In this document: in pieces, positions 22,801 through 35,585 of the stretch | How positions within the stretch are numbered: position 1 is the first letter of the stretch | How the letters are laid out: every line of letters begins with the position of its first letter | NCBI GenBank assembly: GCA_008694505.1 | Contig: VZDJ01004378.1 | Location: 5,129,014 to 5,193,013, forward strand | Direction: 5' to 3' | Length of the DNA stretch: 64,000 nt | Origin: Cyanoderma ruficeps | Taxonomy: Eukaryota > Chordata > Aves > Passeriformes > Timaliidae | Notes under the pieces: model-generated | Databases searched by the model: none | What the model was told of the DNA's origin: nothing | What the model saw: only the letters and a program-made list of their open reading frames with translations | Made by a program: the position numbers and the translations under genes

Positions 22801-25800
22801 ATTGTCTAATATTAGTAACAGACAAAACTTTAGGGCATTTATGGCAAATCCTTGTGTGCCTTTTCTTTTAAGAATTTCCTTATCTTCTGAGCACAAGATA
22901 CAGTCTTTACACAGCATTTTGCCTTTATGTTTCTATATTAAGACTGTGGGGGTTTAGATGAAAAAAAAAAAAGGCAAAACAGAACAAAGATCTTTCATTG
23001 ATTGCAGTTGTCTTCCTTAAAAGTCAAGACAAAAAAGCCAATAAAGCATATAGAGAAATTATTTCTGGAGCAACATCATTACAGACCAATTGCTAAGAAA
23101 TGAATTTATGTAAAAGTGCTTTACAAGAAAGAGAAATTTTCCACCATTGAGAATTATTTCAGCTGATGAAAAACAAGGAATAATAAAAAGACATTGGTTT
23201 ATGAAATGATGCAATATATAGAACAATTTTCCTTCTAACAGATTGTGAGCATTTCTGAATTCACAGGTCACCTCAGTTTATCAATCAAGAACAAAGCTAT
23301 AGTGACAAAAAGAGACATAAATGAGTAGGAATAGTCATCTTGGAAAAACCAATTGTTACTTGAATACAGTTTAATGGCCAATATCCTGTACTGAGGAAGG
23401 TGCTGTTGGCTCCTTGAAATGATGCTAAAGTTACAGATAAGAATCACTCAGAGCAGAAAATGCCAGAAAACAGAAAAGGAGTGAACTTGCAAATTACATC
23501 TAAGCAGGCAAGTGTCTAAATGGAGAGAAAACCCATTTTTTACCTTTAGCTATTATCATGAAAGGCTTAAAAATCATCGCAAGTTCTAAAAAAATCAAAA
23601 TAAGAACTGTTTCCTTCACTTCGGGGATCTAAGATAGATTTAGATTAATCTTGGTGCAAAACACAGGAATGTAATAATCCTTGTATTTCCCTATGCCAAT
23701 CAAAAATTTGACAATATTTCACAAGAGATTTTTGCAGCATAGGTGACAATGGCTATTTTCTGGAGAAATAGCCACTAGTTAATAGCCTGGAAATAAAGCC
23801 CACATACCTTAAGTGTTTACTTGGGGATAACACAAAATAAAAATAAATGCATAAAGCATATATACAAGATGAACAGGAACACCTGTGATCCTGGTACATA
23901 AGAGGTGTTCTGTGGAACATTTAAGTACCTTCGCTGCAATATTTCCCTCATCATATTATATCATATTTATACCTCAGTAGCGAAGAAGTATTCACTGGCA
24001 GCCAGTTTGATTCAAATTAGGATGCAGTAAGGCAAACTGATCCGAATTCCAAATACTCGAAATTGATATATACAAGAGAAGGCAGGTTCTGTGTCTGTGT
24101 CATGAGACAGAAATCAAGAAAATAAATTGAGAAATTTCTCTACCACAGTTTTCCTCTGTAACCTTGAGGAAAGAGTTACGATCAAACTGTTAAAGGTAAA
24201 GAAGAGTATCAAATATAGTTTTTAGCCAGGTCAAAATAAACAACAATTTTGAACAGCATCCCATGGAAGGTACTACTGCATACTGACCCTACTCTGACAC
24301 TGCGCCAAGTCATGGATGCATGTACAATGTCGGACTACATGGATCTTTGGTGTGGCGATTTTTGGTATTTGTACATGAATTTTTAACTTTCTGTCTTGGG
24401 AAGTACTTTTACTGTACATACTACAAAACAAAATTCATCTGTTTGAGAAGCTGGATAAATATTGTCTGAGTTGCTTCACAGTGAATATTATGTTGCCACA
24501 GTTCCATTGTTGCTACTGCAGTTAATGTAAAGCTGGCTTATATATGCATTAGTTGTTATTCAGGATAGAAATAGCTTTAGATATCTGGGATGTACTTGCA
24601 CAAATTAATTATGGACTATAATGTTGTAACACAAAATACATTTTGGGATGAGTTACAGAAGCTGTAATTCTTGGTGCAAACACAGCTGGCTCACACGAGC
24701 ATACGTCACAACATAGTGAAGGGGATACTCTGCCACCTTGTGCCAAAGGGTTGGAGCAAAGACAAGGACTGTCAATGTCAAAAAGCTGATGCAGCATAAA
24801 ATACATTGCCATAAAAACTCACTACTCTATCAGAGTTCCATATCCCAGTGATTTTCAAAAATAAAATTCATCCAGGAATGTTGTCGTATTACCATGATTT
24901 AACAAGATATACTGAATTAGCTGAGTAATTTTAAATGTTTGTGCACTTAGTCTTAGCCAGTGGCAAATATAAGTTAATGTTGTTTAGCCTAGCCTGAAAT
25001 GATTGAAGTTCAAGCTAAGCTGATGAATGGTTACATGTTGAACGGTAGTAACCTAATTGTGTGTCTGAGTTCCCAGGTTCCTAAGTCTGCTTAAGTCGCT
25101 TTGGAAAATTGGATTTTGCCAGTCATTTATAACAAGATTATTCAAGGTATTTAGACATTTTGCTCTCATCAAAATCAGTGGGAGATAGATGTCACATTGC
25201 CTTTAAAAATCTTGTTTGGAAAGCCCTGCACTGCTGAGCAGAGAAAATAGAAAACTGGATCTGCACCTGTAAGTTGTTTTTGGACAATGACTGATTCCTG
25301 GGCACAAGAACACAGTGATGAGTAATTTAGGAGAGACTGACACAAAAGGATTTCCCATGCAATCATATGGAATCTCAGAGCAGGATCCAGCCTCAAATAT
25401 ACGTGTTAAGGTAAAGGCTGAGAAGGAGGGACTGAATTGCAATAATAAGATAATACTTAGCTTAGGCTGATTCTAAGAAAACTTTCATGGTTCTGAAAGT
25501 TAACACATACCAATAATTATGTATGCCACCATTTTTTTCATGGCAATTGTAGCCAGCTGGTTTCTTGGCATTGTAGCAGACATGAACAAAATAGGTATTT
25601 CCTGTATTTTGCATTTCAGTATTTAAGGAAAGTCCAAAGTCCTGACAGAGGTGGGCTATCGTTTAGATGGTGACTGGAGAATCTGACAGTATTTGGAAGA
25701 CAGGAGTCTCTGTCTCATTCCTGGACTTTAGAGGTCAAAGAGGAAAGCCACAGCCAAGGGAAGAGAGTGGTGACAAGGCTAGCTGGTGTCTGCAGCAAAT

Positions 25801-27769
25801 AAAAGGTAAAATGAACAAATCCAAGAAATGAAACTGTGATGAAGATATTTCCCTCTGAAATATGAAGAAAAAAGACATGAATTTTAAATGTACTGACCTC
25901 TGCCATTGAAAATTATCCTTTACTTTTCTCGGTAGCTTAACTTAGAAATAAGTGGGAGTTATACACCTGTTATATGTGAGAAAAGAGGGTGACCATAAAG
26001 CACCTCTCTTTAGAGGTACTTTTGAAATATTATGTGAGATGTAAAGTGCAACCCCACTTGTTCAAATGCTTGCAGATGTCTACAGTGTATTCCCTCTATT
26101 AGCTACTTAACAGCAATTGCATTGAAATAACCCAGTAAAATGAAATACAAAAAATATTGGACTATTTAAGCTGCAAGTAAAGATGAATGTGCCAGAATTA
26201 ATCTCTTCCTAAATTTGCTATCCTTCCCAGTTTTTCAAAAGAACTGAGAGACAAATGGGGAGCACTGGTTGAGCCTCACTGCAAAAGTGACAACCCCAGC
26301 TGGTGTTACTCAGCATCCCAACGTAGGATCTGAATTAAGCCCAATGTTTTTGAAATGTAAAGCACACATAAAAAGGGTAAAGGACATTGTCATTTTTTAT
26401 CTCCAGTGTTGTAGGTGTATGTGTTGCAGATTTGAGGAACTCCAAATAATAAAAATATAATTCCTCCATGATGGAATTAATTCCTATCTAGGATAAATTG
26501 AAAGAGTTGCACATCTCAAAATATTCAACTAATAATACTAACAAAATTATGAAATGGTAAATTCAAAGAATTCAGAAATGAAACTATGATCTACAGGAGT
26601 TACGCTATTCTTTCTCTCCCACACTATCTAAAAATTCTTGCAACCTGTAATGGAACCTTACCCTTAATTGTGCTATTCTTGAAAAGTGACTGATACAGAA
26701 ATCATATTCAATCAGAAGGAAGACAATCTCAGAAACATTTAAAAGGAAATGAAAATACAAATGGTAAAGGACTTCCATTTTTACTCATCTATTTAACACT
26801 TAAAGTAGTAAATGGGACAAACTCCCACTGATTTATAGATCTTTTATCTGTTTCAATGTTTTAAGGTTTAGAATAGCAATTCAGACATAGCAATAAAAAA
26901 AACCTTTTTGTCCTTCCTTATATCCTTATAGATGAGAATTCTTAGGTAAAGTGAACATTATAATGATTATATGCATGCTAAGTATCAATTCCCTTGCGTG
27001 AATGGAATTTCTCGTGTGTGTTAGTATGACACAGGATATGTCATTGGATGGTTCTTATAATAGAAATTGCCATCTAATAGACACAATGCAACATCTCATT
27101 AAGTCAGATATTAATGTTCAGCAGTCACAACTTGGGAAAGATTTTCAGATTTTAGTGCCCTTAAGATGCCTGGATGCACAATTCCTTGGAAAAATCTAAT
27201 TGTTCTTAACAGATTGTGAGATATTAGACTTATAATAAGCAGAAAATGGAAGGAATCTCCTCAAAGTACCCACAGATTTTCACAACTGTATCATTTACTC
27301 ATGGTCCACTAACAATGACCCTAAGTGCTGCTACCACTTCAATCTCTATCACAGAGCAAAGCTGACTAGTGAGATGGCGAAAAAAAGACTTCAACCCTTT
27401 TATGGATTTGTAGATTTTTTACTCTAAGGTCCTCAGCCTGGTTCTTGAAATTATCATGAAAAAAAATTCTTAGAAATGTCTGCAAATCACTAAAATGCCG
27501 CTTGTTCTGGGGTTCAGTTGATGTTCTCAGCATAGCAGCTTATGAAACTCTTTGCTGCCAGGCAGAATTCCTTGGAATTCAGGATGTTCTGATAGCCTTA
27601 ATTTCTCTAGCTCTCCTGTTGTAGCACAGAATAACTGTGGCTTTCTACTTTTCATGAAACCAGCAATATTAAAAATTTCTTAAGCACAAAGGGACTATAG
27701 TTATAGGGCTCCCATTAGGGAAATGAAGACATTCAGTCTTACTTTCCAAAGCTCTATACTTTTACAGAA
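22801..27769. other. AT-rich non-coding sequence, no gene seen
   Basis: About 5 kb with no open frame of note, no named repeat and no RNA gene motif. The composition is uniform. Confidence 0.5.
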
Positions 27770-27796
27770 CTATCTATCTATCTATCTATCTATNTA
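27770..27796. repeat. CTAT tetranucleotide microsatellite with one N
   Basis: Six CTAT units (27770-27793) followed by an unresolved base (27794) and TA. It abuts the truncated end of an LTR fragment and occupies the place where the intact LTR copy has its promoter sequence (TATTTATATA on the plus strand). Confidence 0.9.
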
Positions 27797-27976
27797 GAGG
27801 TCAAGAGGTTGGCTACACAGGTCGCCACCTCTCAACCTGGATGGTGGACATCACCATCAATCATTTCTTCTCTCACAGGAGAAGTATGCAAACATTCTAA
27901 GAATAGATATTGTTTTCATGAAGCTGCGTGAGAAAGTTCTACAGAAAGACAAAAAGACAGAAAGCTCAGGGCAACG
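27797..27976 (-). mobile_element. Truncated LTR fragment, same family as the solo LTR at 54.9 kb
   Basis: This interval aligns nearly end to end with 55,034-55,214. The best block, ACACAGGTCGCCACCTCT, is identical at 27,815-27,832 and 55,053-55,070. Then follow AACCTGGATGGT, CATCA/ATTACCATCAATCAT, ATGCAAAC.TTCTAA, TGAAGCTGC.TGAGAA and a shared GCAACG/GCAACA end at 27,976. On the minus strand this is the U3 half of an LTR. The promoter, R and U5 parts are missing, and the break lies exactly at the CTAT microsatellite. The terminal dinucleotide has changed from CA to CG (plus-strand reading). No internal retroviral genes accompany it. Homology is seen directly; the label U3 is inferred from the intact copy. 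Confidence 0.82.
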
Positions 27977-30900
27977 TACTATCTTGGGAGTTGTGATAAA
28001 CTCAGCAGGTGTGGAAGTGAATGTGAAATTTAAGGTCACTGCACATTTCTGTGTAAGAATTTCTGTGTAGGTATTTTTGCCTGCTTTAGAGGCAGTTGGG
28101 AGAAGCCTTCTCATTTCATGCTTCTGTAAATTGGTGGACATTATGTGGCAAGAATTGCACTTAGCTTGCTCTCATCCTGCAATCTGCAATACAGGCACAG
28201 TTTTGAGCCATGGCATAAAAGAAATACAATATAATTTTAATTAAAAAATATAATGCAATTGTAAGAAACTATCACATTGCAGTATTTTAGTTATCGCTGA
28301 GTGTATGTTACATGATTTCTGTAAAGTTTCAAGGAATCCAAAACATTCTCATCATGCTTGTGTCTATTACACTAATTATGTAATTATACCAATTGCACAA
28401 ATAGAAGGCAAAAAAAATTGACTGAAGGCAACAACTAATTACCAAAACAAAAACAACATGAACCCAAGCTGTGAGTAAAACTGAAAAGAAGTTAGGTGTT
28501 TATTCTTCAAGTATGTACAACAAACATATACAATGTCCTTTTCCCTTGCTGTCTTAGACCCAAAAAGAGACTTCCTACCTCAGACACAAACTCAGGAAAA
28601 TTTCCTTATCTGTCTCCCTAAGGCTTGTTCCATATAACAAAACTGAACTTGAAAAGATGTCTAAGTGACTAAAATAAGAGTTGAATTGCATCTAGCAATA
28701 ACACTTAGTTGAATTACATGATTGCAATTTTGTTTTGCAAATATCTTAGGGCAAAAATCCTTCCAGAGAAGCATGGATATCTGTTACTGGGGTATGTATC
28801 AGTGTAAGGCTGCACTCCATGATTGTGAGGATTTATCAGCTCGGCAGGGCCTGGAAGCTACTCCTTCCAGGAATGTTTTAGGTGCTATCTGCACCATGAA
28901 TACATAAAAGTGTTGTCACTTTCCATGGGTGAAGTCTTATCCAAGTCTTTATTTTTCGTATATCTCTTAGTGTGTGTGGGATGTTGCGTTTTAAGAATTC
29001 CATGTAAACAAGCAGGTAAATATTTAAATAAGAAAAATCACTAATCAAATATTTCAGTTATACCATATTTCACCATTTAACTAAGGGTTGTATTTCCCGC
29101 ACAAAATCAACCTCAGAAGTATTTCACTGTATACAGGTAATGTAAGCCAATTTATGATCCTTTCCAATGTCTTTTCCAACAGGTAGAACCCCTACCCATT
29201 TTTTTGGTGCCTTATGGACTTAAAACTTCTGCGTCTGTAAGAAAAAAACCCCTTGATTTGTGTTAAGTTGTCATGATGTATATATTTCAGTCTCATTACA
29301 ACTAAGATATTGGCTTAATATGTCCTATTTGAGGAATTACTTGTAGTGAGTTACATTAATTTTCCTCCCTTTTTCCAGAACAAAGACGACTACTGAATTT
29401 GGGTTGATGTAGGGAAATGAAAATGGCTCTCTTCACTAAGTCATCTCTCCGCCTTGACAGCTTACGAATTGTTTCAATAAATATTGGTGATACTTGTTCA
29501 GGAACATGTTAGACAGAATCCCTGACATCTGTGAATCCCTCATGCAAAACACTGTTTGCCATGCCAGTTTAAGACAGTGACTCTCTTTCCACGTTTTCTT
29601 GGTTGTATAAGCAACGAGGCACAAACAGACCACTTGTAAGTTATATTGTCCATAAGAGTTTAAAGGAAAAAAACTACAATTCATGGTGAAATATGATTTA
29701 TCTATTCCAAGTTAACTATAGTTTCAATTTTCTTTTTCTAAGGAATTGCATGCACACATGTTGCGACAGAGATTCCGTAAAATACAGATTCATGCTTTCT
29801 CCTGTATTTTTTTTTTCCTGTACTAAGAAGAATTAGCATACTCTTAAGGACACATATTGTAAAATTTTAAAAGAGTTGTGGTGGTTTTAATTAGGGCACT
29901 TAATGGCATATGCCATCAATACTTAACTGTAATCGACAACTTGTCAACATGATCTACCATTTCCTATTCTCAAATGACTATGGGACAAAGAAGTGAAAAT
30001 ACCACTAAATGAAACTGCTAAAGGACTTGCCATTAGTTCACACAGGTAAAGAAACCACTCTAATGAACAACCAGATTTTCAGGCTTCCTTTGAGTTCATT
30101 TCTGCATATTGTATTTTTAAATAGGGAGAATTGATTTCTAAACTTCAGGCTTTGCATGAGTATCTTATTCTATCTTCTCTGTGAAACATTGGAACGTGTT
30201 TAAATGAAACCTTGAAAGCCTTTAAATTTTGGCTAATGATTTGCATTTGACTAATGATTTAATTTTTGCAGTAGAAACAATAATTGCAATGTACATGAAC
30301 AACTTTTAAAAATTCTTATAATTATTATTTGATTATTACTGGAACACTTGGAGATTTTGACTAACCCAAGTGATTAATTTTTTTGTCTCTTTTTTTTTTT
30401 TTGACATCTATTTCCTGCATTCATTTAAGAAATGTTCTCTCCTCTGCTTCCTGTAAAGTCCACTGAGGGAAAACAGATTATCAAAGGTAGGAAATTCAAA
30501 AGAGAGGGAGTGGACCTATAAATTCAGCAATTAAGGAAAGATCATTATCAAGTGTTTATTACAACAGCTGAAGATGAATTAAATTGTGGAGCGATTTTAA
30601 AGAGTTCTAAACCAACAGTGACATCCTCATATGGCAGAAAACTATCAAAGTCAAGACAGAAGATTATAGTAGGGTAGATAATATAAATGTAATAAAAAAT
30701 GGGGAATAGCTGTGTTCAAACCATCAGACATAGACAAACTGGATAATGTCTTAGGTAACTCCTTCTGCAGAATAAAAATTCAAGTCTGATAGTTATTATA
30801 AAAATAATTAAATTGACTACTTTGAAGCATATATTTTTGGAATAAGCAAAACACTTTATCTATTCATGAAGAGATGAACTCCATTTGAAGGCATCAAGAA

Positions 30901-33900
30901 CGTTTATTGGGATTTTAAGTGGTAGCTAAAGGTCAAAGAATATATTTTCAACGACAGGCATACTGGATGTCATTGCCCTAACCAAACAACCTTCTTAATT
31001 CATGCTATAACAATAAGGCTCAGATTCACCCTATTTGCACTAAATGAAAAAAGTATCTTCTATATATTTTCTGTTTCTAGCCAAGCAGAGAAGTAAGAAT
31101 CCCTGGCCATGACTATTCTATCTAGGCTCCACTGTATCTCAATGGAAATGGAGCTAAATGGAAAAAATCTGGATCCATGGACTTTGTGCTTTGAAATATA
31201 ATTTGACATAGCTATGCTTCAGTTGCCTGTCTACTTATAAAACCATGAGGTGTTCTTATCCCTCATTTACAAGGAATAACCATATACTTCAGAAGTGGAT
31301 TAAGGTAGAGCATGTTAAGAGCTTGATGTCAAGTTTTTAAGCAATAGTTGCTTTAAGAGCCTCAAGAGACAAATTTACTCCAATGCAAAGGTTTTATCAA
31401 AACCAAATGTGATCTGATTGTGCAAATTACCATGCATCAGCTGATTTTGGATAGCTGTCAATTCATATGGTCTTACCTAAGGACTTAGTTTAGCAAATTT
31501 CTTGACGTAATTAATCACAAGCAGAATTTTAAGCACATGCTTGAATCCTTCTGAGACTCAATACAATTTGAAGTTCAAAGTTAAGCATATGCTTAAATAA
31601 TTTCTTGAATATGCATGAGCTGCTCAGCTGGGCCATTCAGTGAACATGCCTCCTCTTAAAATTGTTTGCTAGAATATTTGCAGAAAGTGAATCCACTGGG
31701 GCCACAGACACAGATAAGTGTTTGTGAGGTTCTTTTTTTATTTTATTTTTGGGGTTTTTTTTTCCTTTTTTTTTTTAGTTCAAATAAATGCTCATGAATA
31801 AGTTTTGCAGTATTTGCTTAGCATTTCTTAAGGGAATGATATCTGCCAACTGGCCTTGCCATCAATAAGGAAGTAACTAGATGCTAAATGTCAATATATA
31901 TCGCTCTCTGCAGACTACACATGTCAATGAAATTAAAAAGTAAATGACTGAACATCTGGCTAGAACTACATTTTTAAGAAGTCTGTCCTAGTTCAATTCA
32001 GAAAACCAGAGAATGTCTCTCCTCTACACATACATCTGCTGTATTTAACAGCCGCCTATTCCCAAAAGCATTGATTGAGCCAGGAACTTAAGAAGGCATT
32101 TGAAGATTCAGTTTATGTGAAAAGAGTGGTTGCAGGGCTACAAGTCACAGACAGGAATGAGGGTTTCTGTGGTTCAGCAGCTGCAGACATTGATTGCAGT
32201 GACCTGTGCCTGGGCTACAGAGATCAAGTGACCTATAGAAGAGAAAGGAACCACAGTGCAGCTTCAAACCTGCAGCAAACATCGAGCTGACAAAAATCCC
32301 AATAGGTTATTCTTATGAATTCCAAAGTCAAAATATTATTTAGTCCTTTTTTAACTATTTCTTTCTTGTTCATATACTGTAAAGCAAGAGTGTACATAAT
32401 ACAAGACTTAGTATGTCAATGTCATGTCTTTTACATCAGAAATTACGTTGGACTGGTGTTTGTGAAGTCTTTACTAGGAAGTTCTTACACAGTGACAGTA
32501 TGGAAAAATTTCAGATACTTAACAGGTAGCATAATATTTAGGAAAAGAAGATTTGAATTATTTATATAATTTAACATATTTTTTAAAAAATAGTATTTCC
32601 ATTAAAAGAGTGGTCTCTTAATTTCTGGTACATTTAACTACTGGGTTTTCCCAGAGTACTAAATCCCATAATGGACAAACCTACACTGGGAGAAAGTAGC
32701 AACAATTTGTACTGAAGTGTTGTGCAATTCATTGTACATTCACTGATTGCTGTACATGAATCTGGTTATTCTTAATGTTATTACTCTGCCTAAAATATAC
32801 TGATTAGTTATCCAAAACCCATTAAGGAACACTGTTCATCATGATATTTAAAAGAAAATTATATGAAGGGTATGGCAAGGTTTAAGCTTCTTATTCTTGT
32901 GTTAGTGTAGTGACATTGAGTATAAAGGTAGAAGATTTATGAGACTTCTTGATGTGCACTGCCAGTCATGTGAGTTATGATCTACCTGGAAACTATATTT
33001 GTGAGTAGACAGATCTGCTAATTAGAGCTAATTGTGCCAGATGACTGCCCAACAAGCACACTTAATCTAAACTCTTTGATTCCACTGGGGAAGGTATTGC
33101 TGAGCACAGACGATGAAAATTTTGCACAAACCTCAGAGTGGAAGGCAAATAAGTGGTACAGTGGGAAGATGCATTCAACTTCCACATGCTTGAAAGCACA
33201 GAACATATTGGAGACTTGACAGAAATTTAGGTGATAGAGAAAACTGAGACAGATGAATGCAATGCTGGAAAAAGATTGCTGGTTGATCTGTGGTGCATAT
33301 AGGTAGAAATGAGTGATTTATAGTTTTTGCATCCAAAAAAATTTGTTACATGGTTACTAATATCCCATTTGCAACCCTCTGACTTTGGAACACAGGAACA
33401 GATATTTCAAATATACACATTTAGATAAAAATAAGTAAAGTGGGCACACATATCACTATTTTTGAGGATGAAGAAATATAAACAGTTCTAAAAATCCTGC
33501 TGTCAGGTATCATTGAAGGTAGGGAAAGATCACTGTTGCAAAGCAGTGTGGTTGCCATCAGTGAACAAACACCTATCCAATTAATATAAAGAGCTTCCAA
33601 ACCATGGTTGCTTTTTGATGTCCAGGCTGTGAATTGCAACAAAGAGCCTGGAAGGCTGTTAAAAAATTGAAAGGAATGTTTACAGCCCTATGATTCAGAA
33701 TCCTTTTCCTGAGAATAAACAAGCCATTCTGTGGAGAGCAAAGCCATCAACAAACACTTAAAATTTATTAAATACTTTTCTACAGCTTATTCCTCCACCT
33801 CACTAATAGCTGCAGCTGATGCTACAAAAGCATTTCAATTACAGCTGAAAGGAAAGGTGGCCTATGCAAATCTTACAGGGAAAAAAAGACCCCTGTGATA

Positions 33901-35495
33901 TTCATATCTGGTGTGGTCCAAAACATGAATGTTTGTGTGACTTATTTCTACAGCCATTGCTGACTGACATTCTGGCTATGGCACAAATGGAAGAAATCCC
34001 ATTATCTTTAAAGAACAAGATTTCATCTTTTGCTTTTTACATTATACAACTGCAGAGCTTCATTGTAGGAGTGAGAGTCATGAATCTTTTTGCTCTCTGT
34101 TACAATAAATTCAAACTCAAAGAAGATAACCATAGCCTTAATTTTAAGGGTCAGTCACTAGAGAACAGAAACCAAAACTGAATGTGGACAGGTTTGACCA
34201 ATTTCAGTTGAAGGAATCAGTGAGCGCATACAATAAACCAAGAATGTGCTGTAGTCTGCCTCATTTTTTCTATTCTGGGACAGAGTATCTCTCCTGGACT
34301 TTGTGATCAGATCACACATTCTGGGAGGTTCATGGAATTTCATAAGTTTCTCTTCGCAATGACCCAAGTGGTGCAACTGAGATTTCATAAGCATGACGAA
34401 ACCTATACTATCACAAGTCCAAACTGTATTCTGCATTTGAGATCTCAGGAATATTTCTAGTCAGCTGGGACTTGCAAATGAGGTAGATGAGATCTGTTAT
34501 ATTAGTTTCTCTCTGCTTGCTTCACGTGCCATGCACAGCATTTTCTAAAAGAACCATCAACAAGGAAGAGGCAGCTACCCATTTTCTTTGTCCTAGGTTG
34601 GGAAGAAGACACTAAAACAGGCAAGGGATTGCTCCTTCCCTGGAGGCAACTTATGACAAGCTGTGGGAGTGCCCACTGGCACACACTGCCCACAGCACAG
34701 GTTCCTCCATGAGTCTCTGGTGACCCAAGTGGAAAGTCCCTCTGGGCTTCTAAGAAGGTGGTGTGAAAGGTTTTGCTGTCCAAGCAGTCAGTGGGCAAAG
34801 GTGGTAAGATAGGTGTAAAGAGAAGGAAGATTCCATAAACATCTTATTTCAGACTTACTAGAACTTTCCATATTTGAGTTACCTCATTGCAGTGTATTTT
34901 CTAATAAAACATGGCTTTAGGAAAAATTCTTTTTTATTTTTTAACAGGTTAAAAACAAGACCATGGCTATCCAAAAGTTGTCAAATGATCCATTTTTCAA
35001 AAATATTACTGAAAGAAAACATATTAGGACCTTTCATGTCCCTTTTCAGCCATGAGGAGCAAGAACCTGTGGCTTGCTGCTCCCAGATGAGTACCCTGGC
35101 ATCTGCCTTTTCTGCATTTTGTTCTGCAACAGAATCTTTGCATTTCATACCCTTCTGCAGGATAACCCCTGGGATGGAGGTATCAAATGGCTGAGATCCA
35201 TCTTAGCCCTCTTTAAACCTAGTTCACAGGCATATGAAAGAGAAAGTATATATCTTATATTTTAAAGTAACTCAGACTGGGATTATTCTCTTCAACATCC
35301 AGATAAAATCTTGTAACTTTTTTTTACAAATTGATTCAAATATCTGAAAATGGTCTCTTGTGTTTCACTAAAATGTTTTCAGACTTTTAAAAAACTTTCT
35401 ATGCATTCTGTGAAAAAGATATAATTCTTTATACACTTCTATGAAATGGTGTCTTGATTCTAAATATTATTGTTATTTCATATCAAAATATTTCT
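27977..35495. other. AT-rich non-coding sequence, no gene seen
   Basis: A 7.5-kb stretch with no recognised transposon. A T-rich low-complexity tract lies at about 31,731-31,778. The segment around 31,380-31,460 (octamer-like and TGTCAATT-like words) looks like possible conserved non-coding DNA, by eye only. Open frames are all short. Confidence 0.5.
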
Positions 35496-35585
35496 CCTGT
35501 CCTGTCCTGTCCTGTCCTGTCCTGTCCTGTCCTGTCCTGTCCTGTCCTGTCCTGTCCTCTCCTCTCCTCTCCTCTCCTCTCCTCT
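35496..35585. repeat. Compound pentanucleotide microsatellite, CCTGT x12 then CCTCT x6
   Basis: Twelve perfect CCTGT units (35,496-35,555) switch abruptly to six perfect CCTCT units (35,556-35,585), differing by one base per unit. Five-base units keep all three frames open for a while, which explains three overlapping 'open frames' of 70-85 codons here that are not genes. The perfect repeats suggest the array is actively unstable. Confidence 0.97.

Noticed and set aside
27770..27793. CTAT repeats as a CRISPR-like or satellite array
   Set aside because: It is a plain six-unit tetranucleotide microsatellite with no spacers, in a vertebrate sequence.
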